Part shown: one piece after another, positions 45,590 to 56,996 of the stretch
Numbering within the stretch: position 1 is the first letter of the stretch
Layout of the letters: each line of letters starts with the position of its first letter
Assembly (NCBI GenBank): GCA_021030905.1
Contig: JAGFMI010000020.1
Location: forward strand, 62,001 to 126,000
Reading direction: 5' to 3'
From: Pyrenula massariospora
Lineage: Eukaryota > Ascomycota > Eurotiomycetes > Pyrenulales > Pyrenulaceae
Length of the DNA stretch: 64,000 nucleotides
Notes under the pieces: model-generated
Told to the model about the DNA's origin: nothing
The model's database searches: none
The model's input: the letters and a program-made list of their open reading frames with translations, nothing else
Program-made: the position numbers and the translations under genes

Positions 45590-47988
45590 TTAAGTTACTT
45601 GGATCCCCCAGATCCACCAGTCCCAGCAGCCGTCTGGTGTCTTTTCGTGAAAATATCCTCCTGTGCCTTTGTTGGCATCGCCGGGGATGCCTGTTCAAAA
45701 GTTAGCCATTCATTGCAGGCAATTTAGTTTTGCAAGTTCCTACATTTGTCCACAACTTTTTGAAAACTTTGCATGCAAGCATCCCCCTCGACCAGTGCAT
45801 GCTGCTTAGGGTTATCCGGACAGCCAGTCTTGTCTGGACTCGCGAATATCTGAATAGAAACCTTACTATTCGAATGGTTGATACCCCCCTTGGCCTTACA
45901 GTACTTCTGACTGGCCGGAGACCATTGATCAAATCTGCCAGTTGCAGCGCCGAGACAGTATGTGGGAAGTTTTGTCTGTGAATCAATGGTGGTCGTGTCA
46001 AACCAAAAATAGTTTATCGCAGACATCTGGTCATCAGGTTTAGGATGCAGGTCATAACCCCCATAGCAGAATTGATGGATCGCAGCCATGTATGCTGATT
46101 TTCCGTCAGGTTGAGTTGAAGCTTGCCTGCAGTTCGGTTGATCGGGATCGCAGTGGTATATCGAAGGCTTCGGTGGCGTCTCATTTGGCTTGCAAAAGAG
46201 CGTCTCGGGAGGGGGTGGTGGAAGAGGTTTTGGTGGTACAGTTATATCATAGCTGTATGTGCCACATCCAACATCTAAATCCGTGTGTGCAGTCATAGAA
46301 TTCATCTGAGCTGCGGTATGTCCACATGGTGCATCCGTCATCTCTTCAAATGCTTGGTTGCAGTCTTTCCAACAAGCGCCTGAGGAGGGTTTCCAATTAA
46401 ACGAGAATTTGTAATCTGGGTACTGAGTAGGCGAGGGAGGGGGCGTTCTTGGGTCCAAGGACTCTTCAAAAGACCGACGCTTGCCATTAGGGGCACGAAA
46501 GTCTTTATTCGTGAGATCTGCGTGAAACTCCTTCGTCTTATCTTTGATTTGGTTGCAAAATTGCGGATATAGTCCCCGGAACCACAAATACGTGACTTCA
46601 CCAGATTTTTGCATATCACATTTTGGAGAGCTTTCGGATCCATCATCTGTGAAGCTTTTATCTGTAAGATCGGGCAAATTAAAGTCGTTATTCCCGTTGG
46701 GAAGTTGAAGACCAAGTAGAGATGTACGAGGAGGTCGTGGAGGTGTATCAAGGCAAGCACAATCTTTGAATTTATTGCCTTGATCAGCGATCTAATGAAC
46801 ACGTATCGATCAGCAAAGGTCAGTTTTGTCTCTTGGCCAAGAAAAGCTTACACCTTTGCATTTCTTGCCGTTAGAGCCGCCGCAGTCATCGCAGAAAGGC
46901 GTCATCTCGTGATCAGGACAAGAAGCCTTGCAAGGACAGTCTTTCGGATTCTTCGTACATTTGCCATCGACTCCTTTGCAGTCATCGTTATCACAATCCG
47001 GCTGCTTATCATCTTCCGGGCATGAACCATCGCAATCACACTCCTTCAGGTCATCCGTTGTGCACTTGCCTATAAAAATGTTATTTATGATAAGGACATA
47101 TGACTTTAAAATATGCATAGACGTAGCAACACACCTTTGTCGCCTTTGCAATTTTTGTCGTCGCAGGATGGCTTCGTCGCAGGACAGCTATTCGCATTAC
47201 AACGGCAGCCACCATCTTTACTGGTACACATACTTCCCAGACCCCCACAGTCAGAGCACTTGTTTTCCGGGGTAGGACACGTCTTATCATCTTGATGGCC
47301 TTCCGGGGCTTCCGGAGCTTGAAGAACCGCTTCCGCAACAGCAGCATCACCTAATTGAGCTGGAGTCTGTTAGTGTCTATCTGCAAAAGGGTACGATCAT
47401 TATCTCTTGCTTCAGGATCTGATATGAAAATGCAGCAGAGAGATTACACAAGAGGTAGAAGGGAGAGGAGACACTAAGAGAAGCAAGACCATCATTTGAA
47501 GGCAGAATGCGATCTGGGTAATACCGGCAAGAATCCAAGAAACACCACCTGCAAGTATCACTGCAACTGCAGTTTTTGCTGCAGCCCCACCGGGGGTAGT
47601 CGAACTTGCAGTGATCGTGGTGGTAATGCCTTGACGAAGGCTTGAAAGTGATTTAATTGTCTCCAAGGCATATGTTCCTGTCGCAGTCTTGCCAGACTGG
47701 CTAGCTGTAACTACGGAAGTAATCTGGGATCCTGGTGGAGCATTTTTGTCACCTGAGAGCAGGTTAAATTTGAAAATGTCGAAGGAAAGTTTTCACCATA
47801 GCTTTACATTGACAGTGCGTTCCGGATGGGCTCGCGTTTTTGCAATGTCCGGCGTTGGCGGGATCTTCTCCTCCACAAGTCGAGCATGAGGGCAGCGCGG
47901 CGCCAATCTCTTCAGGGCAAGAGACACCCGAGGCAACGGATCCTTGAAGCGATAGAATTGAGGCCAAGAAACAAAGTAAAAGATGCAT
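45590..47988 (-). CDS. Large secreted cysteine-rich protein with repeated CP...CxxCGG modules
   Basis: Six exons on the minus strand (47808-47988, 47448-47752, 47135-47366, 46852-47069, 45744-46791, 45590-45690) join to 694 residues with all phases balanced. A signal peptide (1-21) is followed by cysteine module 1 (about 24-61), a Thr/Ser region with a long hydrophobic segment (about 115-160), module 2 (about 192-240), an Asp/Cys-rich stretch (CDCDGSCPEDDKQPDCDNDD) and module 3 (about 295-335). The last 350 residues form a separate cysteine-rich domain ending DGCWDWWIWGIQVT. The Asp/Cys-rich stretch and the C-terminal domain resemble the non-catalytic tails of fungal class V chitinases, but no glycosidase domain is present. 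A cell-surface or secreted role is inferred. The final exon was found by its match in style and by phase. Confidence 0.75.
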
Positions 47989-49324
47989 GGGCACAAAGTA
48001 TGTTGAGATAAATGAGGTCAAATTTTGTTGAATGGTGTAAAGCTTCTTAGTGAGATCATTTAAGTGACGAAGAAAGATTTTAGTCTGAAGTGATACGTGA
48101 CCATAAAAGCAAGGGTTGATAAGTTGGTAAAGTAGTATCGACTTATACATATGTTGTAGGAATCAAGTTGCGCTTGAGGAGCGCACAGTGACCGCTTCAC
48201 AGCCATCACGGACGATATTGCCACCAACAGAAGAGCAGCCTAAAAGTGCGTGGGGTGGTAAATCCGTAGTTAATTATCGTGGCGCATTGGTCCTTTGACT
48301 GCCATTTTCCGTAGTGGGTATACTACCAAGAAACTGCGGAAGAAATAGAGTTCGGGGCGATGGAGCAAGGTTCCAACAGGCTCTTGCGCTTGGGGCCTCG
48401 CCCTACTGTAGACAGCCTTCTTAGGCCCTTTCGAGGGTTGGCCCCAAATCTCGGCCCGGCTTGTTCTTCGTCGGCGAGGGCTGGTGCGTTCTTGTGCCTC
48501 AATTGTAACCAACGCCAAGTAATGTTACTTTTTTACTATGCGCTCTATTACCACCAGTCTGCTAAGCCCTGAGAATGCTCGAGCGTCCTCCAACCGTTGC
48601 AGCACTTGCGCCAACATATAAGGCACACTTCAGCTGTTCATGGCAAGCGAATGGAAGCTACGACCAGTAGGAAAGTCACTTATCTGTCTCATGCGCAAGG
48701 CCTGTATGAGCCTCCTTCCTTCCAAGCAATCCGTTTTATCACAAGTCTGGATAATACTAATTAAGTTGCACCAAAAGGTAGGTAGACCTGACCCCACAGA
48801 TATTTAGTTCATCCCTGGAGACCAACAAACAAGACTGCCTAGAGACATATAATGCTAGATTGAGCCAGCTCAAGTCGCCGCACATACATTTTGGGAGACT
48901 CGGCGGTGCCTCCCACAGTGCTCCTGTTCTACTTGGCTTTCAGTATTCCCTCTAGCAATCCTGAATCGCTCACCAACAATCGGAGTGTTGCTGAGTTGCA
49001 TCGCGGAGACCTGTGCAACCCTAGGCCGCGCCGCCTCGCTGTACACACAGTATAATCATTCAAAACTCCTTTAACCATGTAAAAATCCACTCCCGCAACA
49101 GGAAAGATGTCGACCAAAAATCCTCGCTGGCCTCAATAAGTCCTAGCACTGCTGAATAGCAATGCTAAATCAAGTGGCAATGATGTTGTGAACATCCAGA
49201 AAATCCTGTAACAAATTCATCATACTAATTGAAAGGACTTTAACATGACTCGCTTTCGCTGTTCCAAGTTATCTCCCTCTTGTCCCTGACCTCCCTTCTT
49301 TCTATCTCTGAAAAGCTTTGTTCC
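47989..49324. other. No confident gene
   Basis: A plus-strand frame at 48360-48520 ends at a possible donor and reads like an organelle-targeted N-terminus (SSARAGAFLCLNCNQRQ), but no following exon was found. Otherwise nothing is supported. Confidence 0.35.
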
Positions 49325-50611
49325 ATGTACATTCTACGTTATAAATCTGCCATCCTGGCACTGTCCCTGTTTGATATTTGCAATGGCTATACCTATTGGG
49401 TGGACCGAAGCTGTTCATCAAGACCGAATTGGGACGAATATTTCCAAGAGGCGTTAGATATGACAACTAAAAGTTGGGATAGACTCAACTCGAACACAGA
49501 TACAGACTTTGCGGCCGTCTTCGAGAGAATATTTCATACTCCAAAAACAGACCAGAATAGCCTGAATACTGTCAAAGGTGAACTTAAATGCCGCTTTGCA
49601 CCCATTCAGGGCTATGTATCTAACGCGGTGCTCTACAACAGATATATTGAAAGGTCAAAATGGCATAGCGACATGGACAAGGATGCAAGATTGCCGCGGA
49701 CAATGTCATCTACGAATCTATTGCGACAACGGTAAGCAAAACGAAAGCCACTCTGCCGTGACGAAGAACTGCTAAAATCTGGAGAAAAACGATGGGTGTC
49801 AAGACCGTCTGGTGGATTTTTAGACTCGGTCAACAACATCATTATTCCGAGCACTTGGGAGCAGCCAGCTTGCCTCGTAAAAGGAAACGACAAGTTTGGA
49901 GAACTATACTGGTTGAAAGCCCCAGAACCTGGACCAGATAAGGATGGAAAGCCAAGTCCTCTAGCCGGGCAAGAGCCAAATCGGGCAGTAGTAACTGTAC
50001 ATCGCTGAAAGCGCAGGCTGTTGATGCTTTGTGACAACTAGTATGACTAATGACTTGTATAGATCTGCGACCAAACTTTTGACAAACTCCCCAATGATAA
50101 TAAAGCTCCGGCGAAAATGAGCGACCTTCCCCCAAACAAAGACCTCACACAGCTTACCATTCACCACTTCCAGTTCCTTGTCTCAGTGACAATTCTTCAC
50201 GAGGTAAATGGCTCCTTTCGCTCGTAGGGGCTGATAGGATTACTTGTTAATACGTCATAGTGGACCCACCACCCCATATATGGCCGTAAGGACGAACCGC
50301 CTGATGCCTGTTACGGATGGGAATGTATCATGAATCTGAGCAAAGAGCAATCTCTCATGAATTCCGACTCATACGGTAAGCCTCTTTCAAACCGATATTG
50401 TTTAATGTTGCTCACCACATAAGCCTTTCTCGGTGCCTGGGCCCTCCTAGCGGACCGTGGCGGGCCGACAAGCGGCTTCACGCTGCCTCGACTACAAAAT
50501 CCGCCAAACCAGATGGCGGAAGCGAATGCTAAAGCTGGAAAAATTGCATACTATCACCTTGTCACGAGGAGACGCTCGCTGAACCTTATAGCCAGTCCGT
50601 TCCAAGCATGA
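49325..50611 (+). CDS. Secreted HExxH metallopeptidase-like protein (M35-type), copy 1
   Basis: Six exons (49325-49577, 49642-49731, 49785-49996, 50063-50203, 50261-50375, 50424-50611) give 332 residues with balanced phases. A short signal peptide precedes YTYWVDRSC. The zinc motif is HEWTH at residues 231-235. Downstream come YGW and NSDSYAFLGAWAL, the pattern of aspzincin (M35) peptidases, where H, H and a downstream Asp bind zinc. The intron falls directly after the HE of the motif. The paralogue at 55625-56895 shares the start (YTYWVD.SC), the fYCDN segment and the motif position. Whether it is active cannot be judged, since the third ligand is not certain. Exons 2 and 3 were set by matching the paralogue. 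Confidence 0.78.
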
Positions 50612-51682
50612 TATCATGTAGGTATTCGAAAGACTCCGCAAAGGTATGAGTTGTTCATTTTTGTCTCTGAATGGTTCAGAGGAAATAAGTTTCGGCGCTG
50701 AAGTTGTGTTTTTTCCTATTGTCTAGCATCTCACCGTATTACCTTATTATTTGTGTGTTATTTGCATCTCAGATTTGTCAGCGCTGGACCGCAGGACGTC
50801 AAGCCTGACAGTGGCAAGTCTGTCAAAGTACGAAGAATTCGTACTTGCATCAGGGTACTTGCGATCATTCGTTCAGCTAGCTTGAGTTATGAAAAGCATA
50901 CACATACAAAGCTTCTGATTCTTGTAGCATTCAAGTACAAAGCGTACAGAGAATTCTGACGCGTGTCACGGCTCGAATTTAGCATCTTGTAATATGTATC
51001 GGGCGCCCTCGGTAAGCTGCGTAAAGCGCATGAGAAGAAGCCCACCGTCAAGCACAACGATTCTTCACTCTCACCTACTCACGCTCACATCCGTACCACG
51101 CCCACCCCCTACCCCCGCTCTCGAAGGTACCAGCACCAAAGTAAACTACATCTTGTCCTTCCAACAACACTATCCCAAGATCCACAACACCCACGGGTTC
51201 ACCTCCCATTCAACCGCACCAATCTTCTCAACAATCCCCGGAACAACACCCTCTCCTCCCCGCCCTTTAAGCAAGAAGGCCCTGTGGTGTAGCCGCGTGC
51301 TGTACTGAACGCACATATCCTGCTCTCCTCTCGCGTAAGATATACATCCTTAGTACAACTAGCCGATGAAGCGGGTTAGTATGCGTCGTCCTGGAATTAA
51401 CGCGCTGGACAGTCCGTCGTGGCAGGGAGATGGCTGGCTTTTGTTCAGGCACGAAGGAGCTGTTTAGCCGGATTTAAGACGGGATCCTGGCTTCAGGGAT
51501 GTTTGTCTACGCTGGTCTGGGTGTGCGTAGCGTTCGCATTCTAGATGGTTTGCATTTCCAAGTGCGGTGTTTGAAATTACAAATTATTGATTACTCATAC
51601 TATACACCCAATATTTCCCATATCCAATACCCACTCCCCCCACCTTCCCTCCTCCCTCCCTAGCACCCCAGATCTGCATCCC
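50612..51682. other. No gene recognised
   Basis: 3' region of the metallopeptidase gene and sequence up to the stop of the PAN-like protein. Short frames only. Confidence 0.4.
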
Positions 51683-52821
51683 CTACTCCGTCAGCAACTC
51701 CACCGTCCCACACCCCGCCTGCACAATAAACCCATTCCCCGGCGCCAGCAACTGCCCCGTATTCGCATACTCCAGCCCCACCCCGCACGTCTCGTTCCCC
51801 GTAAACAGCAACTCGCAGAACTGATTGCCCGGCAGCGCCCCCGCAGCGATCGCGACGCACCCGTCGGCGTCCTGGCAGCGCTGGCAGCAGGCGGGCACGT
51901 CGCCGCCGGGGAGCGGGAAGAGGGCGGAGCCGGTGCCGAGCCCGTTGCGGAAGGTGTCGATGCCCTGGCCGTTGCGGGGGTCGGTGGTGATCAGGTTGGT
52001 GGGGGCGCAGGCGGTGGATTGGGTGGTGGTGGCGGGGCAGGGGGTGGTGAGGGTGGTAGTGGAGCTGGAGACGAGGGAGGTGGTTTGGAGGTTGGTGAGG
52101 GTGGAGGTGGCGATTATGGAGAAGCTGGTGTGGGGGTTAGCGGGGGCATGGGGTATGGGTTGTTTAGGGGGTTTGAAAGGGGGAAGGGGGATGCCTACGA
52201 GGTGGATGTGAAGTTGGCTATGGTGGAAGTGGAGGTCACGGTGGTATTGGCGAAGATGAAAGGGGTAACTGTGGAGGTTATGGTTGGCGTGATTGGGGCG
52301 GTCTCGAAACACGTTCCAAGAGATGTGAAAATCGTGCTGCAGTCAACCTCGACAGGGAAGACGGAGCCAGTTGGCGTAGGTCCACTGTAGGGGCCAGTGT
52401 AGACAGTTGATGTTGGAGTGCCATTCTCGCAGACAACGTCGGTAAATACATACGACGCAATTGTGGTCGTGTCGACTATGAAAATTTCGGTCGTCTCGGT
52501 GATTGTCGCGCTAGTCGTCGGAAAGGTGAATATAGTTCTAGTAGGAGTGGACGTGGTCGTTGGCGCGGTTACAAAGACAAATGATGTTGTGGTAAAAGTG
52601 CTTGTCAATATCGTGGTTTCAGTAATTGTGAAATGAGATTCTGGGACAACTAAAAGTGGAGCAGTTGTAGTGGCGCTTATGGTATTGCAAATAGTGGTTG
52701 AGGGGACTTGAAAGACAGTGGTAGTGCACGAAGATGCTGTGGAATTCCATAATGGCGATGCAGCTTGTGGAAGGCCGTTGACTGCCAAGGCCAGTGAAAG
52801 AAACAACACGGGAAACAGCAT
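51683..52821 (-). CDS. Secreted Thr/Ser-rich protein with PAN-like C-terminus
   Basis: Exons on the minus strand are 52199-52821 and 51683-52124, giving 354 residues. A signal peptide (MLFPVLFLSLALAVNGLPQA) is followed by about 200 residues dominated by Thr, Ser and Val with several cysteines, a likely O-glycosylated extended stalk. The C-terminal 110 residues are cysteine-rich (DVPACCQRCQDADGCVA, QFCELLF, CGVGLEY) and look like the PAN/apple-like domains of fungal wall-associated proteins. The intron was placed so that TC joins C to continue the Thr-rich frame. Met 52854 is also in frame. No GPI signal is seen at the end. The role at the cell surface is inferred. Confidence 0.78.
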
Positions 52822-53719
52822 GATTACGGGACGGATCTCCAGGCTGGGGAGCAAAACGATGGAGTGCTAGAAACGAGAGAATTTTCACCACACAGAAATC
52901 AGCATTCCTAGGAAAAGGATGTCATGTTCTTCGACATGCAAGCCATTTTATATCTGCGCCCTTCGATGTATGCAGCTAAGCACAATAGCATCATCGGGAT
53001 TCCGCATCTCTTTCAATTCTCCAGCGGTCTTCCTTCATTACGAGGTTAGGCCGCCGGGTCAGCTGGATAGCAGCGGCACGGAACGAGCGACCGAGCAACC
53101 GCGACCAATCAAGCTAAAATCAATACGAACAAGGTCAATCTCCGAGAGCTCTAGTCAATGTCGTCTGAGCGTAAAAGCATCGAAACTTGCGTCACTTGAT
53201 CTAAGGAATGTCTGGCCCCTGAAAAAACGTCTTCTAGGGCGCACCTTATTAAAAATAAGGCTCCTTTTTTTCCAGGAGAGCGATCGCTGATGGGGTTGTT
53301 ACGGTTAGCGTTGCCAGCCTTACCCCGCATCCTCGACCCTAGAAGGCTCAAGTAGCCATTATGAATGTGGCCAACGACGACCATAGGATATGGCAGCCAT
53401 GGTGGCGCCATGAGAGAACATTCAGGTTGCAATTGATGTGACAGGATGAGTTGTTTGGCTGGCATGTAGAGAGATGAGGTGTAGGGACAAAGTATGAAGA
53501 AATGTTGAAAAGAGCTGTGGGAAAAATCGGGGTAGAAATGGGAAGGAATATGGGCGGAGGGATTGCTTAGTAGAAGAGTGATGATCGATAGAAGGACAGA
53601 ACGGGGGACGGAATGCTTATAGGAGGTTTCGGCGGCTTATTGATAAATATGTAAGCCCAATTGATTCACGTACCGCCTCCAGGACAGCATCAACATCAAG
53701 CTTCCCTGACCTTTCCGAA
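52822..53719. other. No gene recognised
   Basis: Promoter of the PAN-like gene and 3' region of the F-box-like gene. No frame supported. Confidence 0.4.
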
Positions 53720-54550
53720 TTAGAAAACATCCTGCATGTACTCCTGTCTGTACTCAAACCAGTCTTCGTTAATATCTCCATCCTCATCCAATTCCCCCCA
53801 CTCCCAACCGTGCGGTAATCTCCAGTCCCTATCCTCATATGCCACCTTTCCCCTCGCCATAGCATCATACTCTCCTCCCATGACCGTTTTCTCGCACTCC
53901 CCCTCGATCTCCCTAAACAGCGGCGAAAACGCGAAAAAGTCCTTTAAGAAGCGTCGGAACCGCGGTCTCTCAGCGAAGGGTCTCACGAGCTCTCTAAACA
54001 TGGTCTTGAGGGAGAGGAAATATTCGACCCCGGGAGTGCCATGGATTAGCTCATCCTCCAGCAGAGTATCGTATTGGTAGGCCGCGTCGATACTCAAGCT
54101 CAACTTCTCCAAGTCACACCTTTGCTCAATCATGCTCGCAATGTCCTCCCACTCCCGGGGAACTTCTATGTCGGAGTTACAAGATGACAGCTTTGCCCAA
54201 GCCCGGAGCTGTCCGGCTGAGATCATCAGATCGAGCTGTCTAATCTGAAGGAGCAGGTTTAACGGTTTGTCTCGAAGCCAGGAGAGTGTGCTGCCAAGGT
54301 CGCCGGAGAGATAAATGCGGTTGGAAGAGAAGATTGTGTAGAAGGAGAGACGGGAGATGGCGTGGGAGACGAGGAGAAGCGAGAGGGGAAACTGCTTTGG
54401 GTAAATAGGGAAGCCGGAGGAGATACTGAAGCCTTGAAGTTGACCGATAGATTGAAATGGGATGGTGAGGCCGGTGTAAGAGAGGATCTGCTGTTGGATT
54501 TCTGAGGGGAGGTGGGCGAAAGGGAAAATGTTGAGCTGTCTAGTATCCAT
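53720..54550 (-). CDS. F-box-like domain protein
   Basis: Single-exon protein of 276 residues. The N-terminal segment FAHLPSEIQQQILSYTGL at about residues 11-28 is F-box-like, and the next 60 residues (LLVSHAISRLSFYTIFSSNR) follow the pattern of fungal F-box proteins in which the box leads into a helical linker. The remainder is acidic at the C-terminus with many aromatic residues. F-box proteins bring substrates to SCF ubiquitin ligases. The target is unknown. It is not a member of the FALAAY/GGCHS family: no intron at the same place, no N-terminal block and no GGCHS motif. Confidence 0.75.
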   Translation of the reverse strand: MDTRQLNIFPFAHLPSEIQQQILSYTGLTIPFQSIGQLQGFSISSGFPIYPKQFPLSLLLVSHAISRLSFYTIFSSNRIYLSGDLGSTLSWLRDKPLNLLLQIRQLDLMISAGQLRAWAKLSSCNSDIEVPREWEDIASMIEQRCDLEKLSLSIDAAYQYDTLLEDELIHGTPGVEYFLSLKTMFRELVRPFAERPRFRRFLKDFFAFSPLFREIEGECEKTVMGGEYDAMARGKVAYEDRDWRLPHGWEWGELDEDGDINEDWFEYRQEYMQDVF

Positions 54551-55624
54551 GACTGCTGGTCCTTATCTAAGGAGTACTTTGTTGCTTTTGGGTTCCGAGC
54601 TCCTTTTCTCCCTTGGGCTCAGTAATCACAAATTCGAGAGACAGAAGCAAAGACAGCATATCGATGAGCAAGGTTTTTTGACGTGAGTGTGAAATCTGGC
54701 GCTGAATGTTGTGTAACATGTCTAAGCTGGCAAGCGGCAGACTGTTCACCCGATTTCTACGTAAGCAATGAGACCTACCTGTCATTCTCAATCCGGCACC
54801 GGTCATACCCGATGGAGATGAACTTTTAGTCTACAAGATTTTTTGTAGAAAGTGCGATATGAACTCTAGAGTACAGTAGGGGAGAGCTTTGTCGTAGATT
54901 TCAACAAACCGATTCCACTCAAGCTGGAAGCCAAGCAAAAAAAAACCTCCAATTCCGCTATTCCTGAAACGGAAGTCGCAGCTCCATTTCAGGGCGAGAT
55001 TGTCAACCGTCATCCGACGCCTCTGGCCGAGTGGTTAAGGCGTTGGATTGTCGGTCGGAACCTGCCCGTCTGTGCATCTGCGTTTGATCTATCGCCATCG
55101 CGCTCGCAGATGATAAGCTTGGACGCAAGACATATGTTGGATCACCTCCTAATGAATGGGGTACTACGTAGTACACTATTTGAAATCTCGAGCGTGCAGA
55201 CAATATGAGGAGCTGGCCTTTTAACCTTTGAGCACCGCCTGCCACGTCGGCAAACCAGACCCAGTAGAGCAGCGGAATCGAGTTCCACCGTGTGTCCAGC
55301 CACAGACCTCAAAAGCCTTGCGCAAACTCCTTGCCACGCTATGAGGGACTCACAACTACTTCGCCTTGCCATCTGGCCGGCCGTGACGGAATTCCGAAGA
55401 AGAAGACCCTTCGCCCGGCCCCGTTCTTTCTAGATGAAGCGTTTCATGCTTCGTGGATGTTGGTGTCAAGCAAGGGTCTCTATATCCTCTCCCTAGCACA
55501 GATATTGAAAGATTAAGACATTATCTCAGCTATTGAAGACTTCGTCGAAACCTTTGTAACCTACCTGCTCTGACCTTTTCAAGGTTTGGACAAAGACTGT
55601 TTATTTCCTATTCTGACTTTCTCA
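54551..55624. other. Intergenic; contains a tRNA-Ser-like 5' half
   Basis: Promoter of the F-box-like gene on the left and of the second metallopeptidase gene on the right, with the tRNA-like remnant between. Confidence 0.4.
55016..55052 (+). pseudogene. tRNA-Ser-like 5' half
   Basis: The stretch has a serine-type D arm (TGGCCGAGTGGTTAAGGC) followed by GTTGGATTG, as in fungal tRNA-Ser(GCT). No matching 3' anticodon strand, variable arm or T arm follows. It is a truncated tRNA gene or the head of a tRNA-derived short element. Confidence 0.55.
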
Positions 55625-56895
55625 ATGACTATTAACATAATCCCTTTATTTCTCCCTCTCATTCTCCCTCTGGATTTGCTGGTAGCCTGTCAAAACTCGT
55701 ACACCTACTGGGTCGACGATTCATGCCAGCGGCGCTTTGGAGCAAAATTTCAGAATGCGCTCGACGATGGTTTAAGCTGGGCAAGGCTAGGAGCTGACCA
55801 CTTGAAATCAGGGGATCCGTTACAACAGGACTACTTCAGACAGCTTTTCTCACCGCCTGGAAGCCCAGGATCGCCTCAATATGATGATCACATGAAAAAA
55901 GTTCAGCGTCAGTTCGCTACTACCCCAAAACGCAAGACCTCATGTAACCAGTCATAGGCGTGCTGGGTCACTCTGATTCAGAGCCCGGCATAGCGGACAT
56001 TGTGCCTGAGCCGCGCAACACCCGACGTCTATCGAATTACCGATTCTACTGTGACAACGATCGTCGAGTCCGCAACCCTAGTTCCAAATTCGACCGTCCC
56101 AGATGGCAACTCAAAGGGGACCCCGTGCCTCCCCCCGCAGACTACGTACGCCAGGTTGATCGCCCGTTAGCAAAAGACGCCCGACGCGGCGAGAAATGGC
56201 AGGAATGGATCGACCCCATCAACGGGATCGAAATGGGGCCCGCCGAGGGCTGCAACAAGCCCCATGTAGCCGGCTTCACGTATGTGAACAAGAGAACTGG
56301 CCCGTGGGAGCAAGAGCTTCGGGCCACCATCACGGTCAGTCCACCCAACTTCCATCTCAACAGCTTGATTTGTTGACGTTCATTTTCTCGCGGGGTGCAG
56401 TTCTGCGATCATGTCCTCGGGCCGGACATGACGACCGGCTTTGGCGATCTGCATCCTGACATTGATTTCACGAAATACGGAGGTGACGCGACAAAGCTCC
56501 CCATCGAGGTGTTTCAGACCTTTACCTCCTGGACGGTCTTACACGAGGTTGGTTTGCTTCGTCAGTACCTATATCTTGCTCTCTCTGATGACCCGTTTTC
56601 ACATACAGATCCACCACCTACCGCCCTGGTCCCGTAAGCCGTCCTGCACGAAAATTCCTAAAGCCTCCCCATCTAACTTACCCTCACAGTTCATGATATA
56701 CCCATCCCCACGCCCTCCGACCCGAACAAGAAAACATACGATTGGAAGGAGATCCGTACCCTCAGCGCCGACAGCAAAATCGCCAACGTCAATAACTACG
56801 TCTTCTTCGACGTGCTGGCGCGCATCGCGCAGGACGGTTTCCGGCTGGCGAGGACGAGGGGGAGGGCACGGAATGGGTATATGGAGTACATCTAG
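55625..56895 (+). CDS. Secreted HExxH metallopeptidase-like protein (M35-type), copy 2
   Basis: Five exons (55625-55907, 55958-56334, 56401-56547, 56609-56633, 56690-56895) give 345 residues with balanced phases. A signal peptide (about 1-22) precedes YTYWVDDSC. The zinc motif is HEIHH at residues 268-272, again split by an intron directly after HE, and a 25-base micro-exon carries the second half. The downstream YDW and NVNNYVFFDVLARI correspond to YGW and NSDSYAFLGAWAL of copy 1 at 49325-50611, but the Asp of that segment is replaced by Asn, so zinc binding may be weaker. The gene ends about 100 bases from the stop of the P450 gene, which converges on it. Confidence 0.78.
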
Positions 56896-56996
56896 CAAGG
56901 AGAAAAATGAATGCATCGACGGTAATGGGGATGGGAATTTTGATGTTATATGATTGCTATGGAACCCCCTCCTCCTTCTCTTCTGTTCACTTTCCT

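Noticed and set aside
48360-48520. Possible first exon of a mitochondrial protein
   Set aside because: No second exon in any frame within a normal intron distance.
51587-52390. Plus-strand 267-codon frame
   Set aside because: Gly/Val-rich shadow of the Thr/Ser-rich secreted gene on the other strand.
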